The notes below the pieces were generated by a model. The model did not search any database, was not told the origin of the DNA, and saw nothing but the letters and a program-made list of their open reading frames with translations. From Microcaldota archaeon (GTDB lineage: Archaea; Micrarchaeota; Micrarchaeia; Micrarchaeales; CABMGC01), in the NCBI GenBank assembly GCA_021792235.1, contig JAJYVC010000042.1, positions 1 to 11,107 of the forward strand: a stretch of 11,107 nucleotides of DNA, written 5' to 3'. The first letter of the stretch is position 1; each line of letters opens with the position of its first letter. Positions 1-5,813 of this stretch are shown in pieces. The translations under genes were made by a program, and so were the position numbers.

Positions 1-549
1 GCAAATAAGCCAATCGTAATTGCTGCGAACAAAGCAGACCAGGCAGACAACGACGCTATTGACGCCATATCGGAAAAATTGAATGGGACGCGGGTAGTAA
101 AATGCTCAGCTGCTATAGAACTTGCACTGGTAAAGGCAGCCAACAAGGGCATAGTTGATTACACGCCCGGAGCCGTTGATTTCGGGATAATCAAAGAAGT
201 GAGCCCTGAACAGAAGAGCGCACTGGATTACATGCATGAGTATGTGGCCAAGAACAATGGTACAGGAGTGCAGGACCTGCTCTCAAGCGCAGTGTTTGGT
301 GCAACTGGAAACATAGTCGTTTATCCTGTAGAAGACGAATCACACTATGCCGACCGCTCCGGAAACGTGCTTCCTGACGCAATACTTATGAGGAAAGGTT
401 CAACTGCATATGATCTGGCAGGAAGGATCCACAGCGATATCGCAAAAGGGATGAAATATGCAGTAGATGCAAGATCTAAGATGCGCGTACAGAAGGAGTA
501 CATGCTCCAGGACGGCGACATAATAAAGATAGTCAGCACAGCAAGATGA
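1..549 (+). CDS. YchF-like archaeal GTPase, C-terminal part with TGS domain (5' truncated)
   Basis: The frame is open from the first base, so this is the 3' portion (182 residues) of a gene that begins outside the window. Residues 10-13 are NKAD, the G4 guanine-specificity motif (NKxD), and S36-A37 fits the G5 motif. A mainly helical segment follows. Residues from about 107 to the end match a TGS domain, the small ubiquitin-like module that closes YchF/Obg-related GTPases. The order G4, G5, helical insert, TGS fits the archaeal branch of COG0012, a ribosome-associated P-loop NTPase acting in the cytoplasm. The P-loop and switch regions are upstream and cannot be checked. The stop TGA lies immediately beside the stop of the convergent membrane gene, leaving no intergenic bases. 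A related TGS GTPase such as DRG is less likely given the C-terminal layout. Confidence 0.85.
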   Translation, partial: ANKPIVIAANKADQADNDAIDAISEKLNGTRVVKCSAAIELALVKAANKGIVDYTPGAVDFGIIKEVSPEQKSALDYMHEYVAKNNGTGVQDLLSSAVFGATGNIVVYPVEDESHYADRSGNVLPDAILMRKGSTAYDLAGRIHSDIAKGMKYAVDARSKMRVQKEYMLQDGDIIKIVSTAR

Positions 550-1107
550 TCAGTTGACCTTGCGCATGTGCGACAATACTGCAAATACTTCCAGTGTCAG
601 AAGGAAGATTACGACTGGAATCGCCATGCCTTGCAATACTACAGTGTATGGAGATGCGTACTGTGGAAGCACATATCCCATGATCATGTATACGATAACT
701 ATCGTTACCAGGTAGATTATCGTGGCATATATACCATTTACTGTTGCGCTGCGTATGGTAACTGCAAGCGTAGCCGATTTCCTTCCAACCTCTGCGCCTA
801 TGACTGCGCCGATTATCAGAGGCAAGACGGCCGTGCCTGGCATTTTTAGCATGAAATTGGAATAGAGATTTGCAATAGTATATATCTGGGAGCTGCCTGG
901 GATAAGATTCGGATTTGTTGCAACAAGCTTGAGCGCCAAAGCTATCAGGATAAGTGCGATCCAGACGAACATCGGCTCATAGAGGCTTACCCTTCTAGTT
1001 GGTTTCTTTATGCGGATACTTATCCTTGGCACCTCATCATCCTCTTCGTCTTCAGCTTCTCCTGCATTTACTTCTGTCCCTTCTTCATCTAGCTGACTCT
1101 TTGCCAT
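550..1107 (-). CDS. Orphan four-helix membrane protein with acidic N-terminus
   Basis: This 185-residue protein is not one I recognise. Residues 1-26 are strongly acidic (a run of D and E), followed by a basic patch at 28-39. Four hydrophobic segments lie at about 46-63, 90-107, 126-147 and 155-178, and the tail is short and basic (HMRKVN). The acidic cytosolic head and four-helix hairpin arrangement suggest a small integral membrane protein, without evidence for transport or catalysis. The ATG start is supported by an AT-rich TATA-like element whose centre lies about 26 nt upstream, consistent with a leaderless mRNA. The coding frame ends exactly against the convergent GTPase gene. Function unknown. 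Confidence 0.75.
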   Translation of the reverse strand: MAKSQLDEEGTEVNAGEAEDEEDDEVPRISIRIKKPTRRVSLYEPMFVWIALILIALALKLVATNPNLIPGSSQIYTIANLYSNFMLKMPGTAVLPLIIGAVIGAEVGRKSATLAVTIRSATVNGIYATIIYLVTIVIVYMIMGYVLPQYASPYTVVLQGMAIPVVIFLLTLEVFAVLSHMRKVN

Positions 1108-1127
1108 AGAATTATATTTTGTTGCAA

Positions 1128-1139
1128 GCTTAAATATTC
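1128..1139 (-). promoter_or_regulatory. TATA-like promoter of the four-helix membrane protein
   Basis: On the minus strand this reads GAATATTTAAGC, an archaeal TATA-box-like element. Its centre is about 26 nt upstream of the ATG at 1107, the spacing expected if transcription starts at or next to the start codon. Confidence 0.55.
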
Positions 1140-1155
1140 TTGTAGTAACTGGTAA

Positions 1156-1299
1156 TCATATTGGGGATGCACTGATTGGAAGCTTCTTGAGCGCACAACA
1201 ATAAAGCAGTCTGGAAATAGGGATTTGGACGGCTATTCTTCTCTCATGCAGAAATCTGCATCAAAGACCTACACTAATGAGGTTTGGATACACGCATAA
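1156..1299 (+). other. Open 47-codon frame without a clear start (possible gene remnant)
   Basis: Between stops at 1153 and 1297 one frame stays open, with codon choice resembling the neighbouring genes. A central stretch reads NRDLDGYSSLMQKSASKTYT. There is no good start codon or promoter, and I cannot assign it to a family. Together with the broken acetyltransferase downstream, it may be the remains of a displaced gene. The rest of 1108-1340 holds the TATA element of the gene to the left and a small hairpin at 1246-1261; I see nothing else there. Confidence 0.2.
1246..1261. repeat. Small perfect inverted repeat (ATGCAG/CTGCAT)
   Basis: A 6-bp perfect stem closes an AAAT loop. It has no following T-run, and its role is unknown. 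It lies upstream of the acetyltransferase remnant, which is followed by a similar small hairpin at 1672-1687. Confidence 0.45.
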
Positions 1300-1341
1300 T
1301 CTATTTTCTAAAAAGGTGTTCTGCTTGGCGGGGCTACAGAA

Positions 1342-1670
1342 CTGGATAAAGTCCAGCCCATACCCAAAACCAGGGCAGAAGACGTAGGTGGCATTATTTG
1401 GGTGCGAGATAGGTGGTGCAATTACCGCTGTCGACAAGGGAGTGGAAGCCGAATGGAGGGTATTTTATGTGGCACCTGGAATGCAAGGGAGGGACATGGG
1501 AGGAGCGCTTTGGATGAAAGCAATGCAATTCTCTAGGGAAAGAGGCATACACCTGATGACGTACCCGCACAACACTAGGACATTGCGTATGTACAAGAAA
1601 TGAAGCCTCAAAGAGTATGGACGAGGAAGTCATCGCCATTAGTCAGGATGGCCCGGCGGAGTCAGGATGA
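1342..1670 (+). pseudogene. Decayed GNAT-family N-acetyltransferase
   Basis: The remains of a GCN5-related N-acetyltransferase are spread over three frames. One frame (about 1342-1419) encodes a segment resembling a GNAT N-terminus, TRAEDVGGIIWVRDRW. A second frame (1388-1600) carries the core: a strand ending FYVAPGM, then QGRDMGGALW, which fits the acetyl-CoA pyrophosphate-binding motif R/Q-x-x-G-x-G/A, then a helix and TLRMYKK, typical of the segment before the last strand. A TGA at 1601 interrupts it. The reading continues as LKEYG and then shifts frame into EEVIAISQDG before a final TGA at 1668. GNAT proteins usually have about 140-170 residues; this one would need at least two frameshifts and one stop repaired. 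The start and substrate are unknown. A string of sequencing errors is the alternative to genuine decay. Confidence 0.6.
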
Positions 1671-1671
1671 A

Positions 1672-1687
1672 GTGCATAAAGATGCAC
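1672..1687. repeat. Small perfect hairpin just after the GNAT remnant
   Basis: GTGCAT and ATGCAC pair perfectly around the loop AAAG, starting one base after the last GNAT-remnant stop codon. It could be a transcript 3'-end structure of the former gene. No T-run follows. Confidence 0.4.
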
Positions 1688-1704
1688 CTAGTGCGACTAA
1701 GAAG

Positions 1705-1729
1705 AACTATTAGTAATTGACTAATAGTT
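1705..1729 (-). terminator. Perfect 10-bp inverted repeat, candidate terminator
   Basis: AACTATTAGT and ACTAATAGTT form a perfect 10-bp stem around a 5-nt loop. Read on the minus strand, it lies 19 nt after the stop of the possible 50-residue gene at 1749-1901 and is followed by the moderately T-rich CTTCTTAG. This makes a 3'-end role for that gene more likely than for the plus strand. The stem is very AT-rich, and archaeal termination does not need hairpins, so the role is tentative. Confidence 0.4.
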
Positions 1730-1748
1730 GCATCATCTAGCTAAAGTT

Positions 1749-1901
1749 CTAGGCTTTCTCCAGTATATTCGGGATAAGCAGCCCTTGAATTATATTTTCT
1801 TTTGCGCTTACAAATGTCATAGTGTTGGGCGATTCATCCTTCATTGAATGGTAGACGTATTTTTGGCAGGCCCGGCATATTATTAAATATCTTGTCCTCA
1901 T
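1749..1901 (-). CDS. Possible 50-residue CxxC-containing protein
   Basis: A 50-codon frame starts MRTRYLIICRACQKYVYHSM and ends ILEKA. It contains a CRAC (C-x2-C) motif near the N-terminus and a mixed hydrophobic and charged remainder with no membrane segment. I do not recognise the family. Two features support it: a TATTAAG element on the minus strand about 25 nt upstream of the ATG (inside the divergent secG coding sequence), and a strong hairpin 19 nt after the stop. Against it, the frame also stays open further upstream through antisense secG sequence, so its openness is weak evidence, and the secG TATA box lies inside it. A two-cysteine motif alone does not prove zinc binding. Confidence 0.35.
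   Translation of the reverse strand: MRTRYLIICRACQKYVYHSMKDESPNTMTFVSAKENIIQGLLIPNILEKA
1881..1890 (+). promoter_or_regulatory. TATA-like promoter of the Sec61-beta gene
   Basis: TATTAAATAT lies with its centre about 31 nt before the ATG at 1917, giving a predicted 5' leader of only a few bases. Confidence 0.5.
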
Positions 1902-1916
1902 ATTCAATTTGATTGT

Positions 1917-2069
1917 ATGGCTCTTAATACTCCGCAGCAGCAGGCCGGAGTCCTCAGCTTCTACGATGCGCCGGAGAGAGGTCCGGAAATGAGCGCAAAG
2001 CTCTTGTTGATAGCAGTAGCGATATTCATTGTCCTTGTGCTTGTCTTTGATCACGCTGCAATTGCATGA
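1917..2069 (+). CDS. secG: Preprotein translocase subunit Sec61-beta (archaeal SecG)
   Basis: This 50-residue gene encodes the small, single-span beta subunit of the archaeal SecYEG/Sec61 channel in the cytoplasmic membrane. Residues 10-24 read AGVLSFYDAPERGPE, matching the family signature AGL-x-x-[FY]-[FY]-[DE], a short acidic stretch and GP. Residues 27-45 form one hydrophobic helix (AKLLLIAVAIFIVLVLVF), followed by a short outside tail. The size agrees with archaeal homologues of about 50-60 residues. The ATG is preceded at the expected distance by a TATA-like element, and no Shine-Dalgarno is needed. The gene is expressed alone: degraded or frameshifted sequence follows it. A signal-peptide remnant of the downstream exported protein was considered, but the conserved pre-helix motif argues for Sec61-beta. 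Confidence 0.75.
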   Translation: MALNTPQQQAGVLSFYDAPERGPEMSAKLLLIAVAIFIVLVLVFDHAAIA

Positions 2070-2230
2070 ACTGACACTGTGCCGCAGATGCGCAGGATCA
2101 CTGTAGTAAATTGTACTGTAGGCACACCCACGTAGGTGGTGTACGGAGGGGTTTCGACAGAATCGCATTTGATTACAGCAAGATTGATTCTTGTTTCACA
2201 GTCAATCCTTGGGAGAATTAGTGTTTCGGC

Positions 2231-2688
2231 ATGACTGTAGAAAATGCCACCGATGAGATATCCCTGCCGCGGCTTGAAAACCTGACGCGGGTAATGATAA
2301 TCAACATAACAATCAATCCGACATCAGCGACATTGGATGTCGACATGCACTACCCATACGCTATACCATCCACATACATAGTACCTTTCATGCTAGTGAA
2401 TGGAATATTGAATGCAATAGTGCCATTCTACGTAAACCAATCTTCGTGCCCAGTCTCTTTTGACATGCGAAGCGATCCGATAGTGGAAATATTCGAGAGG
2501 ATAAATGCAACGACGATTCAACCACATCCGCCATCTCTGCGCAGCAAAACGGCACCGCGCCGAGCACAACTGCAGCGCAGGCACAGAATCAGCAGGAATT
2601 GTACACAAGTATAGCGGCAATTATGGCCGCGGTTATTGTGGCATATCTTGTGTACCGCTTTGTGAAAAGAGGCAGAAGCCGCTCTTGA
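2231..2688 (+). pseudogene. Frameshifted exported protein with C-terminal membrane anchor
   Basis: Two frames join into one logical protein. The first (2231 to about 2513) encodes a domain rich in N-x-S/T sites (NAT, NLT, NIT, NQS), typical of archaeal surface proteins, with a cysteine in SSCPVSF. It then loses sense. A shift of one base near 2513 moves into the frame ending at 2688, which encodes a Ser/Thr/Gln-rich linker, a membrane helix (YTSIAAIMAAVIVAYLVY) and a basic stop-transfer tail (RFVKRGRSRS). This is the layout of a type I surface protein. Upstream, the same frame reads back through an amber codon at 2219 into IAFDYSKIDSCFTVNPWEN, which looks related in style. No signal peptide is visible, so the N-terminus is lost or misread. 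It is either a pseudogene or damaged by sequencing errors. Confidence 0.55.
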
Positions 2689-2701
2689 ATCAACAGCATG
2701 C

Positions 2702-3535
2702 TCAAGCTATCTGGAATACTTCCCTCTTCTTCTCCATCACGTCCCCATTCTCTGCGAGTATGCAGAGTATACCTCTTGCTCCGTCTTCACTTAGGCCGAG
2801 CTCTTTTGCGATGTCGGCTACCCTGTAGCTCCTTTCCCTTAGCTTCTTCAGTATGCCCTGCGCATACCTATCGAAATATGAGCGAAGCATTATGTAGAAC
2901 TCCCTGTTCTTGCTAAACGACCTTGTACCGAGTACCTGACCATGCCTTATGCTCTGCTCAAGAAGGAGCGAGACTCTTGAAGCCTCTGCTTCGGTCTGAA
3001 GGACTACGTAGCCATTGCTCTGCAACTCTGCCACATCCTCGTCCTCAGGCAGCTTCGTGGTTTTTGGCACTACAAAATTGTATGGCTCTTCCTTAGCCAG
3101 TGGCTTCTTCCTCATTAGGAAGCTGTCGTATATGCTTTTGGGTATGCTGTAATGGTCCTTGCCGTCCTTTCCTCGGAACTTGACAACCGTGCTACTTTCT
3201 ATTAAGCGCTGCAGTACCATCTTCTCGTTGTCATTGAGCATACCAGATATCCTGTCCTGCGTCCTGCTCTCATATCTGACAGTATCCAGCTTTTTGAGCA
3301 GTCCTAGCTCTTCTGATGAAGGCTGATATTGCGCACGCTGCCTGGGCGCTGGTGAACTCTCCCTCTGCATCGGCCTAGGCAGTACTTCTCCCTTAGGCAA
3401 TCCTGCCTGAAGCATGCTGATTATATCTGAATTTTTAGCAAATAGGAATGACCTGTTGTCTGCCTTGAAGAAACCAACCTCATCGTCCTCCTTTAGCTTC
3501 AGTGAATTCACTACGTCGAACGGGAGATACAGCAC
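2702..3535 (-). CDS. AbrB-type / winged-helix DNA-binding regulator
   Basis: A predicted cytoplasmic transcription regulator. The N-terminal region resembles an AbrB/SpoVT swapped-hairpin domain: a GKLVLYLPFDVVNSLKL-type strand-helix with KEDDEVGFF after it. The first strand (VKIYKSKNGK) is encoded upstream of the first canonical start, the GTG at 3535 used here, so the true N-terminus is probably near 3568-3577. A Pro/Gln/Arg-rich linker (about residues 50-72) leads to a helical middle region. The last 45 residues look like a winged helix: VADIAKELGLSEDGARGILC forms the HTH, followed by a wing with KKREVFQIA. The gene is divergent from the nnrD operon and shares its promoter region, so it may regulate that operon. 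Target and ligand are unknown. Confidence 0.65.
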   Translation of the reverse strand: MLYLPFDVVNSLKLKEDDEVGFFKADNRSFLFAKNSDIISMLQAGLPKGEVLPRPMQRESSPAPRQRAQYQPSSEELGLLKKLDTVRYESRTQDRISGMLNDNEKMVLQRLIESSTVVKFRGKDGKDHYSIPKSIYDSFLMRKKPLAKEEPYNFVVPKTTKLPEDEDVAELQSNGYVVLQTEAEASRVSLLLEQSIRHGQVLGTRSFSKNREFYIMLRSYFDRYAQGILKKLRERSYRVADIAKELGLSEDGARGILCILAENGDVMEKKREVFQIA

Positions 3536-3586
3536 GAGCTTTCCGTTCTTTGATTTGTATATCTTTACTATAGAAACACCGGCAGA

Positions 3587-3594
3587 TATTAAGC
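3587..3594. promoter_or_regulatory. Shared TATA-like element between the AbrB regulator and nnrD
   Basis: TATTAAGC on + (GCTTAATA on -) lies between the divergent genes. Its centre is about 25 nt before the nnrD ATG at 3616 and about 22 nt before a GTA at 3568 on the minus strand that could begin the regulator. One AT-rich element may serve both directions. A second AT-rich stretch (3601-3609) is too close to nnrD to be its TATA box. Confidence 0.4.
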
Positions 3595-3615
3595 TTTACA
3601 ATATTATATGACTAA

Positions 3616-4527
3616 ATGATTATAAAAGCGTTGGGGATGTCGATTATGTCGGGCAGATATGAGCTCTTGGGAAGAGCTGATCTTAAGGCAGCCTCGGTTC
3701 CGAAAAGCATATTATCGGATAAGCGGGATAGGGGTACGGCACTCATCATATCTGGTAACAGTAGGTTTCATGGAGCGCCGGTGCTGTCTGCACTGGCCTC
3801 GATGCGCATTGGCGCCGGTTATGTGAAGCTGTACGTACCGAAGGCAATAATAAATCCTGTAAGGAGTCTTTCGCCCAACATCATAGTTGGCGCGCTTGGC
3901 AGCAATTCTATAACGTGCAATAAGGAGATATTAGGTGAAGTTGAAAGGGCTGATGCAGTCGCAATAGGCATGGGCATTGGGAGATTAAAAGATACCATAT
4001 CTTCAGCTACAAAGATAATACAAGTATGCGCTAGTTCCGGTGTCCCTGTTGTGGTTGATGCTGATGCAATAATATCGCTAAGGAGACTAGGCCGTGTCGG
4101 CAGTGCAGGCATGAGCATCGTAGCGACGCCGCATGATGGCGAGTTCTTCAGGCTCACCGGAGTGAAGCCCGATAGGAGCAATATTGCAAAACGCGCGAGT
4201 ACGGCCTCTGCGTGGGCCGGTAGGCTTGGGATAATAATCGTGCTAAAGGGTCATTACACAATAGTCACTGATGGAAAAAGGACAAGGATAGGTAAACCTG
4301 TTAGCTCTGCACTTGCCACGATGGGTACGGGAGATGTACTGTCAGGAATCATATGCGGTTACATGGCTACGGGGGCTGGGCCTTTCGAGGCAGCATGTGC
4401 AGGAGTCTATCTGCATTATAGAATAGGCGACATTCTTGCGAGGAGAAGGGGTAGACACATAATCGCAGTAGACGTGGTTGACGCAATACCATCAGTTATA
4501 AAAGAGTTTGACAAGAGTATTCATTGA
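3616..4527 (+). CDS. nnrD: ADP-dependent NAD(P)H-hydrate dehydratase
   Basis: This 303-residue protein belongs to the YjeF C-terminal (ribokinase-like) family. It repairs damaged, hydrated NADH and NADPH by ATP- or ADP-driven dehydration in the cytoplasm. Visible motifs are G66-A67-G68 in a MRIGAGYVKLY strand, VVDADAI around D148-D150, the family signature T171-P-H-D-G-E-F177, VLKGHYTIV, and the nucleotide/anion-hole motif GTGDVLSGI with catalytic D240. Bacterial proteins often fuse this domain to the NnrE epimerase; here NnrE is absent and the protein stands alone. The start ATG is about 25 nt from a TATA-like element; ATGs at 3637 and 3646 are alternatives. It is first in an operon with the HD hydrolase and argS, and its stop lies 5 nt before the next chosen start. 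Confidence 0.88.
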   Translation: MIIKALGMSIMSGRYELLGRADLKAASVPKSILSDKRDRGTALIISGNSRFHGAPVLSALASMRIGAGYVKLYVPKAIINPVRSLSPNIIVGALGSNSITCNKEILGEVERADAVAIGMGIGRLKDTISSATKIIQVCASSGVPVVVDADAIISLRRLGRVGSAGMSIVATPHDGEFFRLTGVKPDRSNIAKRASTASAWAGRLGIIIVLKGHYTIVTDGKRTRIGKPVSSALATMGTGDVLSGIICGYMATGAGPFEAACAGVYLHYRIGDILARRRGRHIIAVDVVDAIPSVIKEFDKSIH

Positions 4528-4532
4528 TACAG

Positions 4533-5813
4533 ATGGTCCTTGAGATAAAGAAGCAGATATACGACAACGTACATGGATACATAGGTCTCACCGAAGTGGA
4601 GCTGAAGGTGGTGAACAGCCCTCTGTTTCAGAGACTTAAGAACATAATGATGCTAGGTACTGTCAATTTCGTGTATCCTGGTGCTACTAACAGCAGATTC
4701 GAGCACAGCCTGGGTACCATGTTCATGATGGACCAGTTCATATCCCATGTTAGAGTGAACGGGCACATACTCGCGGATGATAATGACATAGTACAGAAGC
4801 TGAGGCTAGCAGCACTACTCCATGATATAGGCCACTATCCGCTTTCCCATACCACCGAGCACGTGATAATGAGAAGACTTGGCGGCAGGAGTCACGAAGA
4901 ATTCGGGAGCGCATTGATTGGCGGGTTCTTGGAAGACATACTTTCAAGCTATAGGATAGGTGAAATAACTGACATGATATCTGGCAAGGGAAGCGGCGAC
5001 CTTGGCATGCTGATCTCATCGGCATTTGATGCAGATAAGGCAGACTATCTCCTCCGCGACGCATACCACACAGGGGTGGGATACGGCAATGTTGGCATCC
5101 AGAGGCTGATACGTATAGCTTCATTTGAGAGGGGAAGGATCGTATTCGATAAGGACGAAGCAGCGGTTGAGAGCTTTCTACTCGGCAGATACCATATGTT
5201 CAGGTCAGTATACCACCATAAGACCAGCACGGCGTTCGAGCTCATGATACAGAGAATCTTCGAGAAGTTGGTGGGAGAGGGTGAGATGAAGAATCCGAAA
5301 GACCTGATTAGCTCGATGGATGAGATGGAAATATTCGTGTACGATGACCATGCACTGTACTCGGCGATGCACAGATACATGGAGAATGGAAAGAACGGAT
5401 TCCTGAAGGATCTTGTGCGCATGTTCCTGCTACGCAAGCCAGTATCGATAGCATACATCAATCCGCTGCCGCAGGATGGAGAGGACATGTCTGAAGAGAA
5501 CAGAAAGATAAATGAGATGACGTATGATGATTCCAAGCTGCGCAGCTTTGCGGAGAGCGCTGGAGTTAACGAATGGGAGTGGATATTCCCGGCGTACCTC
5601 AGACCCCTAGGAATCATAGATGACAAGTCGCCAATATACATACGCGATAGCGGATCTGTAAGCAACATACTGAAAAGCAACGGCTTGATAATGCAGATGA
5701 TAGGGAAGAAGAAGCTCTACGATGCGCGGATCTATGTGCACCCGAAATACAAGTCCAAGCTGTCCAAGGCGACATCTGGAATGCTTGGAGGTGATCCTGA
5801 TGGCGTCTCCTAG
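4533..5813 (+). CDS. HD-domain phosphohydrolase of the SAMHD1/dGTPase-like family (COG1078)
   Basis: A 426-residue cytoplasmic metal-dependent hydrolase, probably acting on dNTPs or related nucleotides. The residues that build the SAMHD1-type active site are all present: R55 and H58 in RFEHSLGT, H97-D98 in LLHDIGH with H101 and H106 following, H121 in SHEEFG, and D168-K169 with Y172 and D176 in DADKADYLLRDA. H58, H97, D98 and D168 should bind the metal. The C-terminal third is less conserved and may support oligomerisation. No SAM domain is present. The ATG at 4533 is chosen, 5 nt after the nnrD stop; a TTG at 4524 overlapping that stop would add three residues. The 3' end overlaps argS by 14 nt. 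Substrate specificity cannot be read from sequence. Confidence 0.87.
   Translation: MVLEIKKQIYDNVHGYIGLTEVELKVVNSPLFQRLKNIMMLGTVNFVYPGATNSRFEHSLGTMFMMDQFISHVRVNGHILADDNDIVQKLRLAALLHDIGHYPLSHTTEHVIMRRLGGRSHEEFGSALIGGFLEDILSSYRIGEITDMISGKGSGDLGMLISSAFDADKADYLLRDAYHTGVGYGNVGIQRLIRIASFERGRIVFDKDEAAVESFLLGRYHMFRSVYHHKTSTAFELMIQRIFEKLVGEGEMKNPKDLISSMDEMEIFVYDDHALYSAMHRYMENGKNGFLKDLVRMFLLRKPVSIAYINPLPQDGEDMSEENRKINEMTYDDSKLRSFAESAGVNEWEWIFPAYLRPLGIIDDKSPIYIRDSGSVSNILKSNGLIMQMIGKKKLYDARIYVHPKYKSKLSKATSGMLGGDPDGVS
5787..5796 (+). promoter_or_regulatory. Strong Shine-Dalgarno site for argS
   Basis: GGAGGTGATC matches the usual anti-Shine-Dalgarno 3' end of archaeal 16S rRNA over its full length. It sits 8 nt (from GGAGG) before ATG 5800, inside the end of the HD hydrolase gene, and fixes the argS start. 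Confidence 0.75.

Noticed and set aside
1902..2168. Upstream extension of the minus-strand 50-residue frame
   Set aside because: It is antisense to secG and has a Cys/His/Ser-rich composition typical of a shadow frame.
2133..2221. In-frame TAG codons as pyrrolysine or suppressed amber sites
   Set aside because: Frameshifts also interrupt the same gene and other genes here may end in TAG normally, so decay or error is simpler.
2505..2828. A 107-codon + frame running into the 3' end of the AbrB gene
   Set aside because: It is out of frame with the membrane anchor and linker and antisense to the regulator, with no protein-like features.
4525..4536. TGATACAGATGG at the HD hydrolase start, repeated at the HTH gene start (10344-10355)
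   Set aside because: A few 12-nt repeats are expected by chance in a window of this size; the coincidence at two starts is noted, but no mechanism is visible.
5722..5799. Longer argS start inside the HD hydrolase gene
   Set aside because: The extra 26 residues are Cys/Arg-rich and unlike ArgRS; the strong Shine-Dalgarno fixes ATG 5800.
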